DNA from: Apostichopus californicus
Lineage: Eukaryota; Echinodermata; Holothuroidea; Aspidochirotida; Stichopodidae
Length of the DNA: 33,675 nucleotides
Direction of reading: 5' to 3'
Assembly (NCBI GenBank): GCA_020650975.1
Contig: JAIPMN010002971.1
Coordinates: 1 to 33,675 of the forward strand
Part shown: positions 11,201 through 22,898 of the stretch, piece after piece
Numbering within the stretch: position 1 is the first letter of the stretch
Layout of the letters: every line of letters begins with the position of its first letter
Made by a program: the position numbers and the translations under genes
The notes under the pieces: generated by a model
What the model saw: the letters and a program-made list of their open reading frames with translations, nothing else
What the model was told of the DNA's origin: nothing
The model's database searches: none

Positions 11201-11290
11201 AGGTTTTTTCCCAGCGCGGTAAAGGCCACCATTTGCATACCTCGCTTCTCATTGGCTGGGTCTTGCACTTTTGATGCTGAATTGGGAAGT
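11198..11290 (-). repeat. left copy of an inverted repeat with CCAAT and octamer motifs
   Basis: Read on the minus strand, this segment matches 12230-12310 on the plus strand over about 75 bp, with blocks such as CAGCCAATG, GAGGTATG (CAAGGTATG in the partner), GGCCTTTACCG and GCTGGGAAAAAA. It contains a CCAAT box (CAGCCAATGAGAAGCG) and an octamer ATGCAAAT about 10 bases further on. This combination is found in metazoan histone-type and small-RNA promoters. Here it is more likely part of a dispersed mobile element, because two copies exist within about 1 kb. Confidence 0.5.
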
Positions 11291-11310
11291 TCTTGCTTAC
11301 GCTATGCGTG

Positions 11311-11334
11311 TGTGTATGTACATGTACATACACA
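11311..11334. repeat. 24-bp perfect palindrome
   Basis: A perfect palindrome centred on CATG at 11321-11324, built of GTGTATGTACATG and its reverse complement. The flanks (GCG on one side, CACGC on the other) extend it imperfectly. It is an alternating purine-pyrimidine tract, so both cruciform and Z-DNA formation are possible. Confidence 0.7.
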
Positions 11335-11495
11335 TGCACGCCTTGGATCGTGATTCGCATACACATACTGTATGAACTGGCGACTGTCTTGAGACAACTT
11401 TGTTAAAAAAATTGTTAACAAGTTTTTCCTTGCTTTTGCGCGGATCTGCTTGTGTACATGTACATTCATAAAATATGTAAAACAATACTGCGACC

Positions 11496-11546
11496 ATGGA
11501 CTGTGAGTGTACACGTCTCACTGTAGATAACTGTCCTTCTTTGAAG
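11496..11546 (+). CDS. possible first coding exon, unassigned
   Basis: An ATG in good context (GCGACCATGG) with an in-frame stop upstream opens into 17 codons, MDCECTRLTVDNCPSLK, ending at a consensus donor AAG|GTAAGG in phase 0. The next plus-strand acceptor with a compatible open frame (GATTCTGTGCAG at 12195) lies just before the right copy of the inverted repeat. That continuation is doubtful because the repeat could supply the open frame by chance. A second donor-like GTGAGT lies inside the exon. No family is recognised. Confidence 0.22.
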
Positions 11547-12229
11547 GTAAGGATTACTTAGGTTTATGATCCAAACTGAAAAGCCAATATATTGAATAAG
11601 GTAGTTTTGTCTAGGGTGACTGCTTCGAAGTGATAGTGGAACTTGCTGTACAGAGTACTGCGATGGCAATGTACGCAGATTAGTACCAAGCGTTTGCTTG
11701 CTTCCAAACTGCATAAAAACATTGGACAGCTTGACCGTTTCTGGTTGACTATTTACTTGAGATGCTTTTACATTTTAAACTGATAGACTCTTATTTCTAA
11801 GCATATACATTGATTTGATTTTCAAAATTATGCCCCTTTGAAACGGTTAATTATTACCCTTTTGGCACGGTTTTCAGATAATATAATACGTAAGATATAG
11901 GCCTTGTATTTAGTCATGCATGTTAGTAGTACCACTGCCACTGCCAATGGGGATTATAGTTATTGAACACAGAAATTGTCTTACGTTTATATTATGGTGA
12001 TATTTTGTATCATCTTCAAACTGTTTCGGTTTGATTTAACCTCTTAAAATTTACAGCAACAGAGTTGTGCGATGCATATACCACAGACCCTCTACGCCCG
12101 TGGCATAACAAACCGACAAATAAATTGACTCTACTCAAACGCGTACATTCTGCTGCTAGACTGTTTTCTTTTTTTGAGTGAGCGATTCTGTGCAGCTGCT
12201 GCTAGTTGATTTTGTAATGAATCTTTTGT

Positions 12230-12310
12230 ATACGGACCCCAGCCAATGGGAGCAAGGTATGGTAATTTTGGCCTTTACCGTGCTGGGAAAAAAAGTATGC
12301 TACCAGGCGA
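12230..12310 (+). repeat. right copy of the inverted repeat
   Basis: Partner of 11198-11290 in opposite orientation, about 0.95 kb apart. The CCAAT box (CAGCCAATGGGAG) is kept but the octamer is lost (GGTATGGTAATTTTGG). The pair could be ends of a decayed element, or two independent insertions of one repeat family in opposite orientation. Confidence 0.5.
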
Positions 12311-12330
12311 GTATCCACGGGGCGGGGCGT

Positions 12331-12450
12331 AAGAAAATGAGGAGAGAAAAAAAAATAAAAAGGGGAAAAAAGAGGAGGAGGAGAGGATGGAAGGAAGGAA
12401 GGGAAAAAAAAGAAAGAGAGAACAAGGAGAAAAGGAGGGAGTAGAAGAAA
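12331..12450 (+). repeat. polypurine tract of about 120 bases
   Basis: Almost uninterrupted A/G with only a handful of pyrimidines, containing GGAAGGAAGG and GAGGAGGAGGAG blocks. Such tracts can form intramolecular triplexes. The long Lys/Arg/Glu-rich or Ser/Pro/Phe-rich frames across it on both strands are products of the low complexity. Confidence 0.85.
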
Positions 12451-15400
12451 ACCGCCAAAACACCGTGCAGAGAAAGAGGAACATAATGACATAATTACAG
12501 CGCTGATCCATGAGCCAGTGACGGATGGAGGATTTCGGAAGGGCGTGCGCCTCACCCTATCCCTTACACCGACAACTCCATTGTTGACGTTTCCAGTTTT
12601 CCTCTCTCACTCATGTATATATATATATTTATGTATTTACTCTATGGTCTATCATAACGAGTAATTTTACAATTGCGCTATGAAACCAACTGTGGCTGGT
12701 ATCGAACTCGACCGAGTCGTCGGGGAACATGACGCTTTTCGGTATTAGACCGGGATCTATATGCAAACTGTATTAGACATATGTCCTTCGATGCCACACT
12801 GCCATCCAGAGATAAAATGTTATACACTCCGACCTGAATGCTAATTGTTACCCCAAACCTAGTACCGTAACTCGCACAATGAATCTAAAAATAAATTCCG
12901 CATGCGATTGGAGAATTGAGCACATCTCCTGTGAATATCATGTAGTAGATCCAAGGGCGTATCATGGGCGCGTGGGGGGGGGGGGTGGCGGACGCACCCA
13001 CCACTTCTTGGGATTGTTCCCATCTGCATAAAAACGCGCGCCCCACAACCCTTCGCCCCACCCCTCTATTCGCTTCCCGATGAGTTACGGAATTTAATTA
13101 ATGACCTTCCCGTAGTACCAAGACCTTGACAGCCTCCGGCAACACGCCACTTCATCGATAACACGTGATCGGGTTATGTATTAGTGACGTATAGAGGTCG
13201 TGCAATGACCTACATAGAGTGTGACCACTCCCGATTTTGCAATTTCCCAAGATCCGGCCCTGAAAAATCGCAAGAAATCCTAGGGAAACTGTACTGTATG
13301 GATATATATATCAATGTTTAGCGATATCTAGGGATAACAATTCCAAGATCTTCCCTAAACTGAAAGCAGATAGAGAATCGAAGTCTTCAGTGTGTAATAA
13401 ACTTGAAACTGTCTTCCAAAATGAAAAGAATGTTGGGCATTGCACAATAGACAGATAAAAGTTAATTATTTCAGTCTTATTCCAATTATTCGAATTTGTG
13501 AAGCAAACAGCAGATATCACATCATATCAGTGAGCATGAAAATGGCGTTCCAGAGTAACAGCCTCCAAACTGTCTATGTTTGTAGTCATAGGAGCCCAAT
13601 TTGACTGGGGGCGGGGCTGTAACGACTTGTCCGAAAAATAAAACCAAACTTTTTCGCGCGCCCCGCGCCCGTTCAACATGTTCATGTAAATATCATATAG
13701 GGAAGCATCGGTTATTACATCGCATGCCATCGTGTACCGTATGGTCCGTGAAAGTTGCGCAGTATACAGCGGGATGCTAATGTAAACAACGAAATGTCTT
13801 ATGTAGATGGAGAAAAAGCATGGAGGTCAAATTATGTCAAAACTCTTTTCTACATTAGTAATGGAGAATTAGTCGGGCAAGCTTAGATCTTTATTTTACT
13901 TACCAAGGAGATTTTTTTTTAAACTATTGATTTCCTTTAGCTACATCATTGCAATTTATTTTTCTTTCAGTAGATGCCCGAAAAATTCTCACCATATTGC
14001 CGAATTTTCACAAAAGTATTTGGTTGAGGGCTGCAATCCCCTGCCTCCTACGCCTATGTGTGTAGTGTTCGGTTTCGGGAATATCTGGTATTTTTTTCAC
14101 TTCCTTCAACGAAGTTTTATAGTAGCCGTTATAAGAGGTTGTAATATTTGTACACCAATAAATTATCTGTGTCTGAATTTTCGAAATACCCTGACCAACA
14201 TTCTTCATCATACTTCTATCTATTCGTGCAATTTTGACCGGTCTGTTAGGGGTTGAAGGAGGTTTAACTATATTGGTTGTCCATAGATGATTTTTTTTGC
14301 AACATTGTGGGTATGTTTTGAAGTGAATTTATTAACGAGAAATGGGAATTTTCAAATTTTGAACAAAAAGCTTAAAACCTTCAAAAGTGGGGCTGATGGG
14401 TATTGTGGGCCGCGGCGTATAGAATCACCAACAAAAGCATTGACCCACAGGAGATGCGATGAGGTCGAACATGACGTGTGACTGGTGACAATCTTCAACA
14501 AGGTTATGGATGAGCAAAAAACTATTGGGAAATACTTGGTTCTCAGGCAAAAGTGTTCATCTTGTTGGTCATTTTCAAGCCTGAGAAGTGCCATTTCCGG
14601 TGATCTGGGGAGGTAGGGTATCAAAACCAGAAATGCTTACGATCATGCTACATCATCGCTACTGATTGTTCTAATAGCATTTTACATATCTAGTCCTAAA
14701 AGTTTAAAAAATTTTATTTTATATTTCAACTTTTAAAGTTTTTTCTTAACAAAAACTGTAAATATGCCTGAAGGAAACTCATTTCATTAGATGTACTGCC
14801 AAAGTGGCAGGAAACGTGCTTGTCTTGCTTTTGAAAGTACATACATTCAGAAAATGTTGTACACATGTCAAATTTTACTTGATTTTCATGTCTAATAAAA
14901 ACACTAAAAAATTTCAGTAAAATTTTTGTTTTGTAAAGTTTTACATGATCAGCATGTAGCGCAACTACAAAATTATTATGTATAATTTTGCCAGCGATTT
15001 TAACATAGCACCCGTTCATTAAGTTTTTTATTTATCTTTTAGGTTAATTATTAAAGGCAGCTTGATTCCCTTTTTTTAAATCGATCACAACAGAAAAGCA
15101 CATTTAAGAGACAACAAAGAGGAATGTAACACAAATAATTCAGAATATTTAAAGAATTCAACCTTTTATTTCAACACTTAAGAGGATTTCCTGAGCATCT
15201 ACAATCATGCATGAATAGTGAACTACAGTCATGATATTTTAACTGTTGTGTCCGGTTATGGATGGCAGTTTGCATCAGATACATTAGGCGGCCGTAACCA
15301 CATTGATATCATACTTTCAAACGGTTTAAATCTTTCAGTAAATCCCACTTTTACCTATAATAAACAAAAATACAATAACACAAACATAAACAAAAGGTAA

Positions 15401-16582
15401 TAAAAAACATGATCAAAAGGTACTATCTCTTAAAGGTGCATGCTTATGAAAATTTAAATAATTAACTTTTTTAGTTTCTGAGATGCATGTACAAAAAGCA
15501 TTGGTCGACTTAGGAATTTTCCCCCAACTACATGTAAAAATAGTTGAAGGCTCCCAAAAATTAACATAATCAACTGTCTGATTGCAAAATTTGGCAAAGA
15601 TTCAACTCTACCCGCAGCATTAGCTAAAATCTCTTGCATGGATACGTAAATGATCTGTTCATAGTTACTTTAGTTTCAATAACAACAAATCATATTACAA
15701 GAAACATGATAATCTGTCTATGTCATATGAGCTTTGCACCTTAAACATGCTGGTATATAATGAGCATTCTAGTACTGTTCCAACAAGTAAAACTTACTAC
15801 CAGCGCTTAGACAGGATCATAATATAATAATATAAAGCACAATGGTTCAATACTTATACATCTTCAAGTAAGTTGAAGGATCTTGAATTTTGGTGTTAGC
15901 CAGTTAAGAAATTAGTTTCCTTCTCTTTTCACATAAATACCTCACCTCTACAACGTTTATAGTAAACATCATTTTTATAGCTAAAGTTAAATCATAATCA
16001 ACTGTCGGTTTTGAAGACAATAACAAAGATACAACTTTTCCTGTAGTCACCCATATATAAGCAGTATTTTCATCATCTGCTGCAGATAATAGTTTAATTT
16101 TAATTAGGAGTCAACAACCAACCAGGACCAAATAAAGAATGAAGAATGAAATGAACCGATATAATTATCTTGAAAGCAAATGGAACAATAGTGAACTTTG
16201 TGACATGAAACATATTTGCAATAAACTGATCATTAGCATTCTTGGGACACTAAATGCTATGACATTATATCAATTTAATGTTACTGTTTGTGTAATAAAT
16301 GTTACATTCACCATGTTAAAGACACAATCATCACATTGATTGGATTTATTATTGTACTGCTGAGTATTAAGTACTATGAATTTAACACTCTTACAATAAC
16401 AACAATCCCTCAAGTCATCCGATGTGACGGGTCTAAATATGTAATGACAAAGAAACAACTCTTCCTGAAAACAAGTAGTGGTGAAATGAAGTACATAATC
16501 TTTTTAACAGAACAACTGGAAGATTTACATCAAAGTGGAACGTAAGATGTGAAAACATGTGGAATGCTGACTGTGACGACTG
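12451..16582. other. gene-poor stretch with repeat traces
   Basis: No supported gene. There are a (TA)n patch at 12616-12629, a G12 run at 12974-12985, and two GC-rich blocks sharing CGCGCGCCCC (about 13035 and 13655). The GC-rich blocks look like fragments of one dispersed repeat. The piece at 14390-14620 is also GC-richer than its surroundings and looks like an interspersed repeat, without a recognisable domain. The 15.0-16.5 kb part is very AT-rich and could be 3' UTR of the minus-strand fragment at 16.6 kb. Confidence 0.4.
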
Positions 16583-16877
16583 CTACACTGCAGTTATATT
16601 GTCTTTGTTAGTGGCACGGTAAGCACGAAAATCTCGAATCTGGTTGCACTTCACACTACCAGTCCAGATAACTCATAAACAACTCTTTGGAAAAATTCCC
16701 AGGCACCAAGACATGCCTTTTTGTATTCCAGATTAAACACATATAATGATTTGAAGCACATATCAATGGCCTTCATAAATGTCCTCTGAGGTAGGGCATG
16801 TCTCTCGATGATCACAAATAACTGTTGATGATGTATTTTGCTTTCTCCAAGAAGTAACACATATGGCTGAGGCTTTT
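16583..16877 (-). pseudogene. C-terminal piece of a conserved, probably transposon-derived protein
   Basis: A minus-strand frame preceded by a good acceptor (GTTCTCTTTGCAAAATATTTCAG, cut at 16878) encodes KPQPYVLLLGESKIHHQQLF, then VIIERHALPQRTFMKAIDMC and FKSLYVFNLEYKKACLGAWE. It stops at 16651, but the next frame continues as SVKCNQIRDFRAYRATNK to a stop at 16583-16585, so one frameshift splits it. From memory this resembles the C-terminal region of multi-copy uncharacterised animal proteins, with a hydrophobic-VFN-Y-x-F-Q pattern, often annotated next to C2H2 fingers or transposases. I cannot name the family. It may be a 3' terminal exon with a real alternative C-terminus, or a decayed copy. 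No upstream exon was recognised between 17 and 20 kb. Confidence 0.5.
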
Positions 16878-19800
16878 CTGAAATATTTTGCAAAGAGAAC
16901 TACAAGTTGGTGCTTTCCTAAGTAACCAAAGAAAGAGATAAATACATTCCCTTCATAATAAGGCTGTGTCAAAAACCTAGGCATTCCTAGGCATTTTTTT
17001 TGCATGTACCACTCACAAAAAAACGTGACATATGCATCCGAAAAGTTTAGTGGTTCAACAGAGATACTATCAAGCTGTTCTATTTGTTAATGTCTCTCAT
17101 AGTAAGAAAAAAGACCTGTGGTACATTAAGCCCTGTCCACTGATTACTATGTATGATATATGCACCAACAACAGGGACTATTCTTAGGTTAATGGTTATA
17201 TTTATATCCAGTATCAACTCAAACATAAATATAATATTTTTAGATTTTGTGCTTACATGCTAATTTCAGAAAAATTCTCATTTGGCCCCGCCAATCACCA
17301 ATATATAATTAGCAAACCCAAAATGGCAGTGAAACATAGTGATGATGGACCAACCCTCCACACCGAATATTAAGTAAATGTCATGTGTAGCTACTTGTAA
17401 ATTGCCTCTTTAATTTTTTAACATGAAGCCCCAACCCCCACCATTCCTTTACAAGATCATTTCACTGAAAACAACAGGGAACACCATGCTGCCATGTATC
17501 AACTCAATTTAATCTAGGATTATTGAGATATCATGTATACAAGCAGACGTCTCACGCACAGGACATCACCATTGCATAGTTTCTCTGAGCCTTTGGCAAA
17601 AAACAAAGAAAGCCCAAGTGCTGGAGGGATGGAAAACAATGTTCTTCAACCATATAATATCTCCTGAGGATTAAAAACATTCATCTTAAAAATCAGTACC
17701 TTTGAGTAGTTGATAAATAAATTTCATTCCATTAAGATAAAATATAACTGCATCACATTTTTGCATAGTATCTCAAACTTAAGCTGACATTAATTACAAA
17801 TGTGGAGGGCATAAGGCCATGCAAACCTACACAATTGAAGTCTTGGAAAGCTGCACATGATTCCTTTACAGATAGGTTACCCCTTTGCGTCTCCTAGGAA
17901 AAGAATGTGGTATAACAAATGGGTTTCAGGATTGTTTTTTCTCATCTAAAAAACAGGTTTAAATGAAGCATTACACTGTTTTTACTACATATGTTTATTA
18001 TTGAATATATGCACATACGTTTCCTTGATATCCACAGATAGTAGTGTCTACCAACTAAATTAATTATTTAAGCAATCAAAAGAAAAAAAAATGAGACATC
18101 TGGTGTGCCAACTGCATACATCTAGGCTTACAGCTTAAGTTAAAGTTAGGCCTTAAGTACAGGTAGGCATGGCTGCACTCACATTAACATATATCTGGCT
18201 TGCTCCGATTTTCACAGTGATAAAAATTCAGAATTTTTAAGCCCTTGTAAACTCATAAGATGATAATGCAATCAACCATTTTTTTCACCCAGCATTATCA
18301 GTCACAGCGGGCCTAGCCTTACCATAGCCTGGTCCCTCTAAAACTAATTAGAGTTGGGATGGGGGTGTCTCTTTTCATGTAATTTAGAATATTAGAATAA
18401 TTTAGAATAGTTTGTACAGGAATTTATATATCAATGGGCAGGTGAGAAGTTCGGAATTTCATATCACATGACTCTTATTCAATTTCAGCTCATTCTGTAT
18501 GCAAATATGCAAATTAGGTCCCAACATGTCATCTCTTCTGTCTATGAGCAGTTAACTAGAACTCAAGGAATTGGATTGTCATCTGGTTTTATGTTATTTT
18601 TTCTATAACATTTCCTTTCTGCTGATACCAATAGTGGTGAAAGTGGTTGAAAAATGGCAGAGATACGAGTTGTTTTATCTTTTAGGAAAGTGTAGTCTGT
18701 GACGGTATAGTATGTAAATACTCAGTACTTTGCCAGTAATTTGCAAGATTTTGACAAATATTTCAGGAATGTTGGGGGAAATTTCGGTCATAATTTTTGC
18801 CACACTATATTGACCTATGCTTTTGAAGGTATCTTTGTAATGTTTTTAACTTCTATTTAAAGATTAGTGAGGTTGCTGGGCTGATCCAAATTTCAGTTGA
18901 TTTGAGAAAAAATGAATAGGTCAAAGGTTAAAGTTCCAAGAATTTTAAACGTAACAAAGTTTCAACTGAATTGTTTGGAAAGATGTTCAGTATACCCCCC
19001 CCCCAAAAAAAAACAAAAAACAAATGTATACATAAATGGTAAGATTGTTCTCTGGGCTTCATTTTGGTATTTAAACAAAGTATGCAGGATGAAGTATTGG
19101 TAAGATAGAATGCTTAATAAATGCTCACTCCAACTGTCTGCAATTGCATACACTGCTATGGTAAGGGCTAGATCACTATCATAGTATAGCCTTAGTTAGG
19201 TCTATCAGTATCACCAATCCAGTTCAGCCTTGGCCTACTTGCTACCCGCTAAAATGGCAAACCAGTAATTATAATCTGCATTACATGAATACGTTTACTC
19301 TAAAAAAAAATGGTATCAGCGTTACGATAGGCCAATGCTCAGGCCGTTTTAAAATGTACTGCCTAGCATAGCCTATGTAGGCCCTACTACGTAAAAAGGA
19401 CTAGAAAGATACACTAAGTTAGGATTAGGCGTAACTGAACTTACGAATAGAATACACTAAGTAACAGTATAAATCCTACGTTCGTCCGTGATTCTCTGAC
19501 AATTATGAGTTGACTATGAAAAACAGCAGCTAGCCTATTATATAACTTAATGTATACATTTAACGTTAGATCTATGTAACGCAAGCGAATAAAACTCAGT
19601 CGTCTACCCAAGTTAGTCGTGAGTCTAGAAGCATTTATCAGTGTTGTCACGTTCAATTACATCAGTTTACATAATAACTAAACTTAACTTCGAAGTTTCC
19701 AAACAATTCTTCCATGCCACTGTAGCTATAGTGGTCGCTAACTCTATGTGGCTTGCGTGTGTATGGCCGTGGATTACTAGTACATTTAGTAACGATAAAT

Positions 19801-20255
19801 TACTTTACTTTACAAAATGGAACAAGTTAGGTTGCAATATCTAACTCTGCATCCGTTTATTAACGCTTTGGCAAAACTTACTTGTAATCATGCATGTTAA
19901 ATTACTAAGTCTACTTTTACTATAATTTTCGCCAATACTTAATCGCATGCATACGCATACCTTAACTGAATGTTGTGTAATATTTACATAATCCTATGAA
20001 TTTTTTACAACCCGTGATTTACATAAAAGTATTTTACATATCGTTTTTTGTGTGTAAGATCAAAAGTTATTTTACTATTCCCAATATTACATTTACGACA
20101 TGTTTTCCTAATATTCAAGTACAACATCAATTATACTAGCTATTTCTGTATAATTTTCCTTAAGTTTCCTCTCTGTGATTAATAACTCCTCAGCACAATT
20201 GCAGTGAGTCCGTCATTGTGCTTGCACTACAACATAGTTACATTTGCTCGCAACA
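16878..20255. other. AT-rich non-coding stretch with TAGGCCT patches
   Basis: No gene supported. Segments at 18.12-18.33 kb and 19.18-19.39 kb are rich in TAGGCCT-like words, a low-complexity pattern I associate with echinoderm and hemichordate DNA. Short ATG frames exist on both strands, but none shows domains or paired splice sites. The interval could contain the 5' part or promoter of the 16.6 kb minus-strand fragment. Confidence 0.4.
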
Positions 20256-20762
20256 TAAATCCGATCTCTGTTTTTTATTTGTAATCGTACTCACACCAAG
20301 GTAAATTCCTACTTTTACTCGTACCAATGTTGTTTTACTACTATAACAGAAGTCTGATCTATGTTTAGAATTTGTAATAGTACTCATACAAGTGAAATAT
20401 TCTACTTACCGCAATCACGTTGTTGTTCTCGTAAAATACAAATCTGATCTCTGTTTACTTTTTTGTAATCGTACTCATACCGACTCATACCAACCTTAGT
20501 TTAATACGTTAATACAACTCTGGTCTCTGTTAAATCATATACAATGAGTTAACACTACATCAATCATTGAGAGCTGGTACATGTAATTAATCATTGTTCT
20601 CGTAAAATACAAATCTGATCTCTGTTTACTTTTTTGTAATCGTACTCATACCGACTCGTACCAACCTTAGTTTAATACGTTAATACAAATCTGGTTTCTG
20701 TTAAATCATATACAATGAGTTAACACTACATCAATCATTGAGAGCTGGTACATGTAATTAAC
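20256..20762. repeat. nested tandem repeat: ~75-95-bp monomers and a recent 171-bp dimer duplication
   Basis: Two consecutive 171-bp units (20423-20593 and 20594-20762) differ at only a few positions. Inside and before them the motif TCTGATCTCTGTT followed by TTGTAATCGTACTCATACC recurs in diverged form, with TCYGRTCT words at 20260, 20353, 20443, 20519, 20614 and 20690. An older monomer array therefore underwent a recent two-monomer duplication, like higher-order satellite organisation. No coding potential. Confidence 0.85.
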
Positions 20763-21033
20763 TGTGAATAAATACTCGTATAGCTGGCCTTCTTTTGTGT
20801 ACTCGGGGTCGTTAGATTGACTCTACCCAGGCTTTGCAAAGAAATATCAGAAAATGGCGAACGCAAACATTTGTCTCGTTATCTATAAAAATCACATATG
20901 CACATTTGCATGTGCTGATAACATAACGAAATACGGTATGTCAGGTGATTGTATTCTTAAAAAATGGTCGAATGATGGCGTTAGCAATCAGTTGATAGAA
21001 CAGTTCTTGATCATAATAGTGATTAACGTCTCG

Positions 21034-21073
21034 TCATCTTGGTTGCAAATAACGCAATAATTGAATGCATACC
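21034..21073 (-). CDS. possible exon 3 (terminal) of an unassigned gene
   Basis: An unusually long polypyrimidine run (about 35 bases) ends CTTCAAAAG at 21074. In the phase left by the 21305 donor the frame gives VCIQLLRYLQPR and TGA. An AAG acceptor is acceptable though less common. Another phase here stays open longer (including YAFNYCVICNQDDETL), so the joining phase decides between them. The coding claim rests on the weaker neighbour model. Confidence 0.2.
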
Positions 21074-21304
21074 CTTTTGAAGAAAGGAGAGAGAAAGACA
21101 AAGAATGAATCAGGCAGGTAAATTAATCAATCTCTAGTAAGATTTTAGCAAAACTTCACCACAAGGTGAAAAAAACAAAATTATTGAAGGTTTAAAATCT
21201 TAGTACAGGAACACAAATCTTACTTGCACAATATGGCTTATTTGATAAAGTAGTTGCCATTATCTTCTCTCCACACCCGCCATTCAAATTATTTTTTCAC
21301 TCAC

Positions 21305-21450
21305 ATCACATAACGAGAGTAAATAGGGCTTGGTCTGGAACCCGGTGGCAAGAGAGCTTGTGAGTAAAATTCCGGAAGAATTTCGTCTGGGGCAGCCTCC
21401 CAATTATGTTTAAGTATAATAGCTTCCTTCTGAATATTTTGCTTGTCTGC
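21305..21450 (-). CDS. possible exon 2 of an unassigned gene
   Basis: A 146-bp minus-strand segment bounded by TAG (at 21451-21452, with a CCTTTTTTTT run about 25 bases upstream) and a consensus donor AT|GTGAGT. It encodes 48 codons without stop in a coding-like composition, including ILKHNWEAAPDEILPEFYSQ and then ALLPPGSRPSPIYSRYV. The rest of the intergenic sequence rarely gives such a proline/acidic mix, which is why I take it seriously. It starts in phase 0, matching the donor at 22899, and ends in phase 2. I recognise no domain. Confidence 0.4.
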
Positions 21451-21641
21451 CTATTGTTATTACAACATTATTTAAAAAAAAGGAATGGTCTGATTTGGCA
21501 TCGATCAGGCATGACACACTTTGATCATCCACGTGGCGGCTGATTATCTGTTATATTAACAAACTTGCCACGTTGCACTGTTATATACAACCGATACATT
21601 AATGCAGTACACCATCGGACCAGCGGATACTGAAAATAACG

Positions 21642-21649
21642 TGACGTCA
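21642..21649. promoter_or_regulatory. consensus CRE-like octamer TGACGTCA
   Basis: A second full TGACGTCA in the window, lying in the proposed intron between 21450 and 22899. No adjacent promoter was identified. Confidence 0.22.
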
Positions 21650-22898
21650 TTTTTGTCGTAAATTATTCACGATGAAGATCTTCGACACCATTATTCAAGA
21701 AACTGAGTTGTACACACTAAATGACTGATTAACGCACACCCTTTGCCTACTGACACAGATTTAAATACGTTCAATCTACATTTTCTTACTCTTATTAAAG
21801 AAACAAGTTTAGAGATATCAATTTTATACATCCATTTATTCACATAACAAACATATTACAATGTACAACATGCAGGGTGTACTTTGTTGTTAATATGTTT
21901 CGATAGTGATAGACTAAGTTCACAATTTCCCCGACTGATTTAAGTTAGGGACTCAACTCTTATTAAAGGGCATGGGGCGAATGAACCATGTTATAAAGAA
22001 GGATGTTTCCATATGGCCATTGAAACCGACTGCTTTGTGAGGATCTTGTGATCCTTCCCGGATTTATTCAGACATCAAATGATGCATTCTGAGGCATAGT
22101 TAAATTACTTTCAGGTTCTAATGTTCTCGGCGTCTATCGTCCATTATACTTGACGTATTATATATGCCGTTGAATAATACCTCAACGGTGTGTGACGGGA
22201 CTTAATTGTAAGGTATTATCCAATTAAATTCATAGAAAATTAAATTGATATTAGTTATGGTCTTCATATTGTGGTCCTAAATGTAACAGTGAAAACCAAT
22301 GAGCACCATTATTTTCCATATTTGACTTCAATCATTTTTTTTTTTTTTTTAACCAGACAATATTAATTTCAAATTTTAATTTATTAGCAACGGAACTAGC
22401 TATATAACAGCGAGTGTGTCATCAATGTTTTCCTGTTAACTTATTTTGTGTTATTTTTAGTCGTTGCTATCCCGTAAAATCCTGAAAGTTCTCAACTAGT
22501 TGAGCTACAAGATCTACTTATAGTTATTCATTTGGTTAGTCTGTGCAAGGTTGTTGAAAATGAGTTATATTAATCATTAGAAAAATCTGAACCCGGTTCG
22601 AATTTAACTTAATTTCGGGTTTCATATTTACCTACAATGCACTTTACGTCGAGGTCAAGTTGCAAACGTTGGGAATCCCTGCCGTAATTCACGTTTCATC
22701 AGTATTGCAACATCGTTGATTATATGCAAATTACCCGCATTGCGTTTCACTTTACTTCGCCACATCTCCTCAGTATAAGAGACATTTACACGGTGAAGAA
22801 CAATCCAGTTAGCTTTGTTCGGTACCACCTATCCTGGTCTACTTGTAGTGTGACATGAAACTGCTGTTTTTGGAATCACGTTTCTTATAAATACTTAC

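Noticed and set aside
12178..12444. 88-codon plus-strand frame ending in a Lys/Arg/Glu run
   Set aside because: Its middle is the right copy of the inverted repeat and its end is the polypurine tract.
12202..12555. 117-codon minus-strand frame rich in Ser, Pro and Phe
   Set aside because: It is the reverse of the polypurine tract; low complexity keeps all frames open. No domain or splice support.
12665..12760. tRNA-like or SINE-like block with a B-box resemblance (GTTCGATACC on the minus strand)
   Set aside because: The arms do not pair into a cloverleaf and no A-box with correct spacing was found.
13927..14256. 109-codon plus-strand frame
   Set aside because: No recognisable motif. Part of it looks like a common interspersed repeat rather than a gene.
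16288..16545. 85-codon plus-strand frame with a hydrophobic stretch
   Set aside because: AT-rich sequence easily encodes hydrophobic runs. No signal, domain or splice partner supports it.
20854..21060. 68-codon plus-strand frame with a good start context
   Set aside because: No domain or conservation signal could be seen, and it overlaps the proposed minus-strand terminal exon.
22655..22828. 57-codon open minus-strand frame with coding-like peptide
   Set aside because: No ATG at the start, poor acceptor, no compatible donor, and it lies in the proposed intron of another model. The plus strand is open over much of the same bases, so it is not informative.
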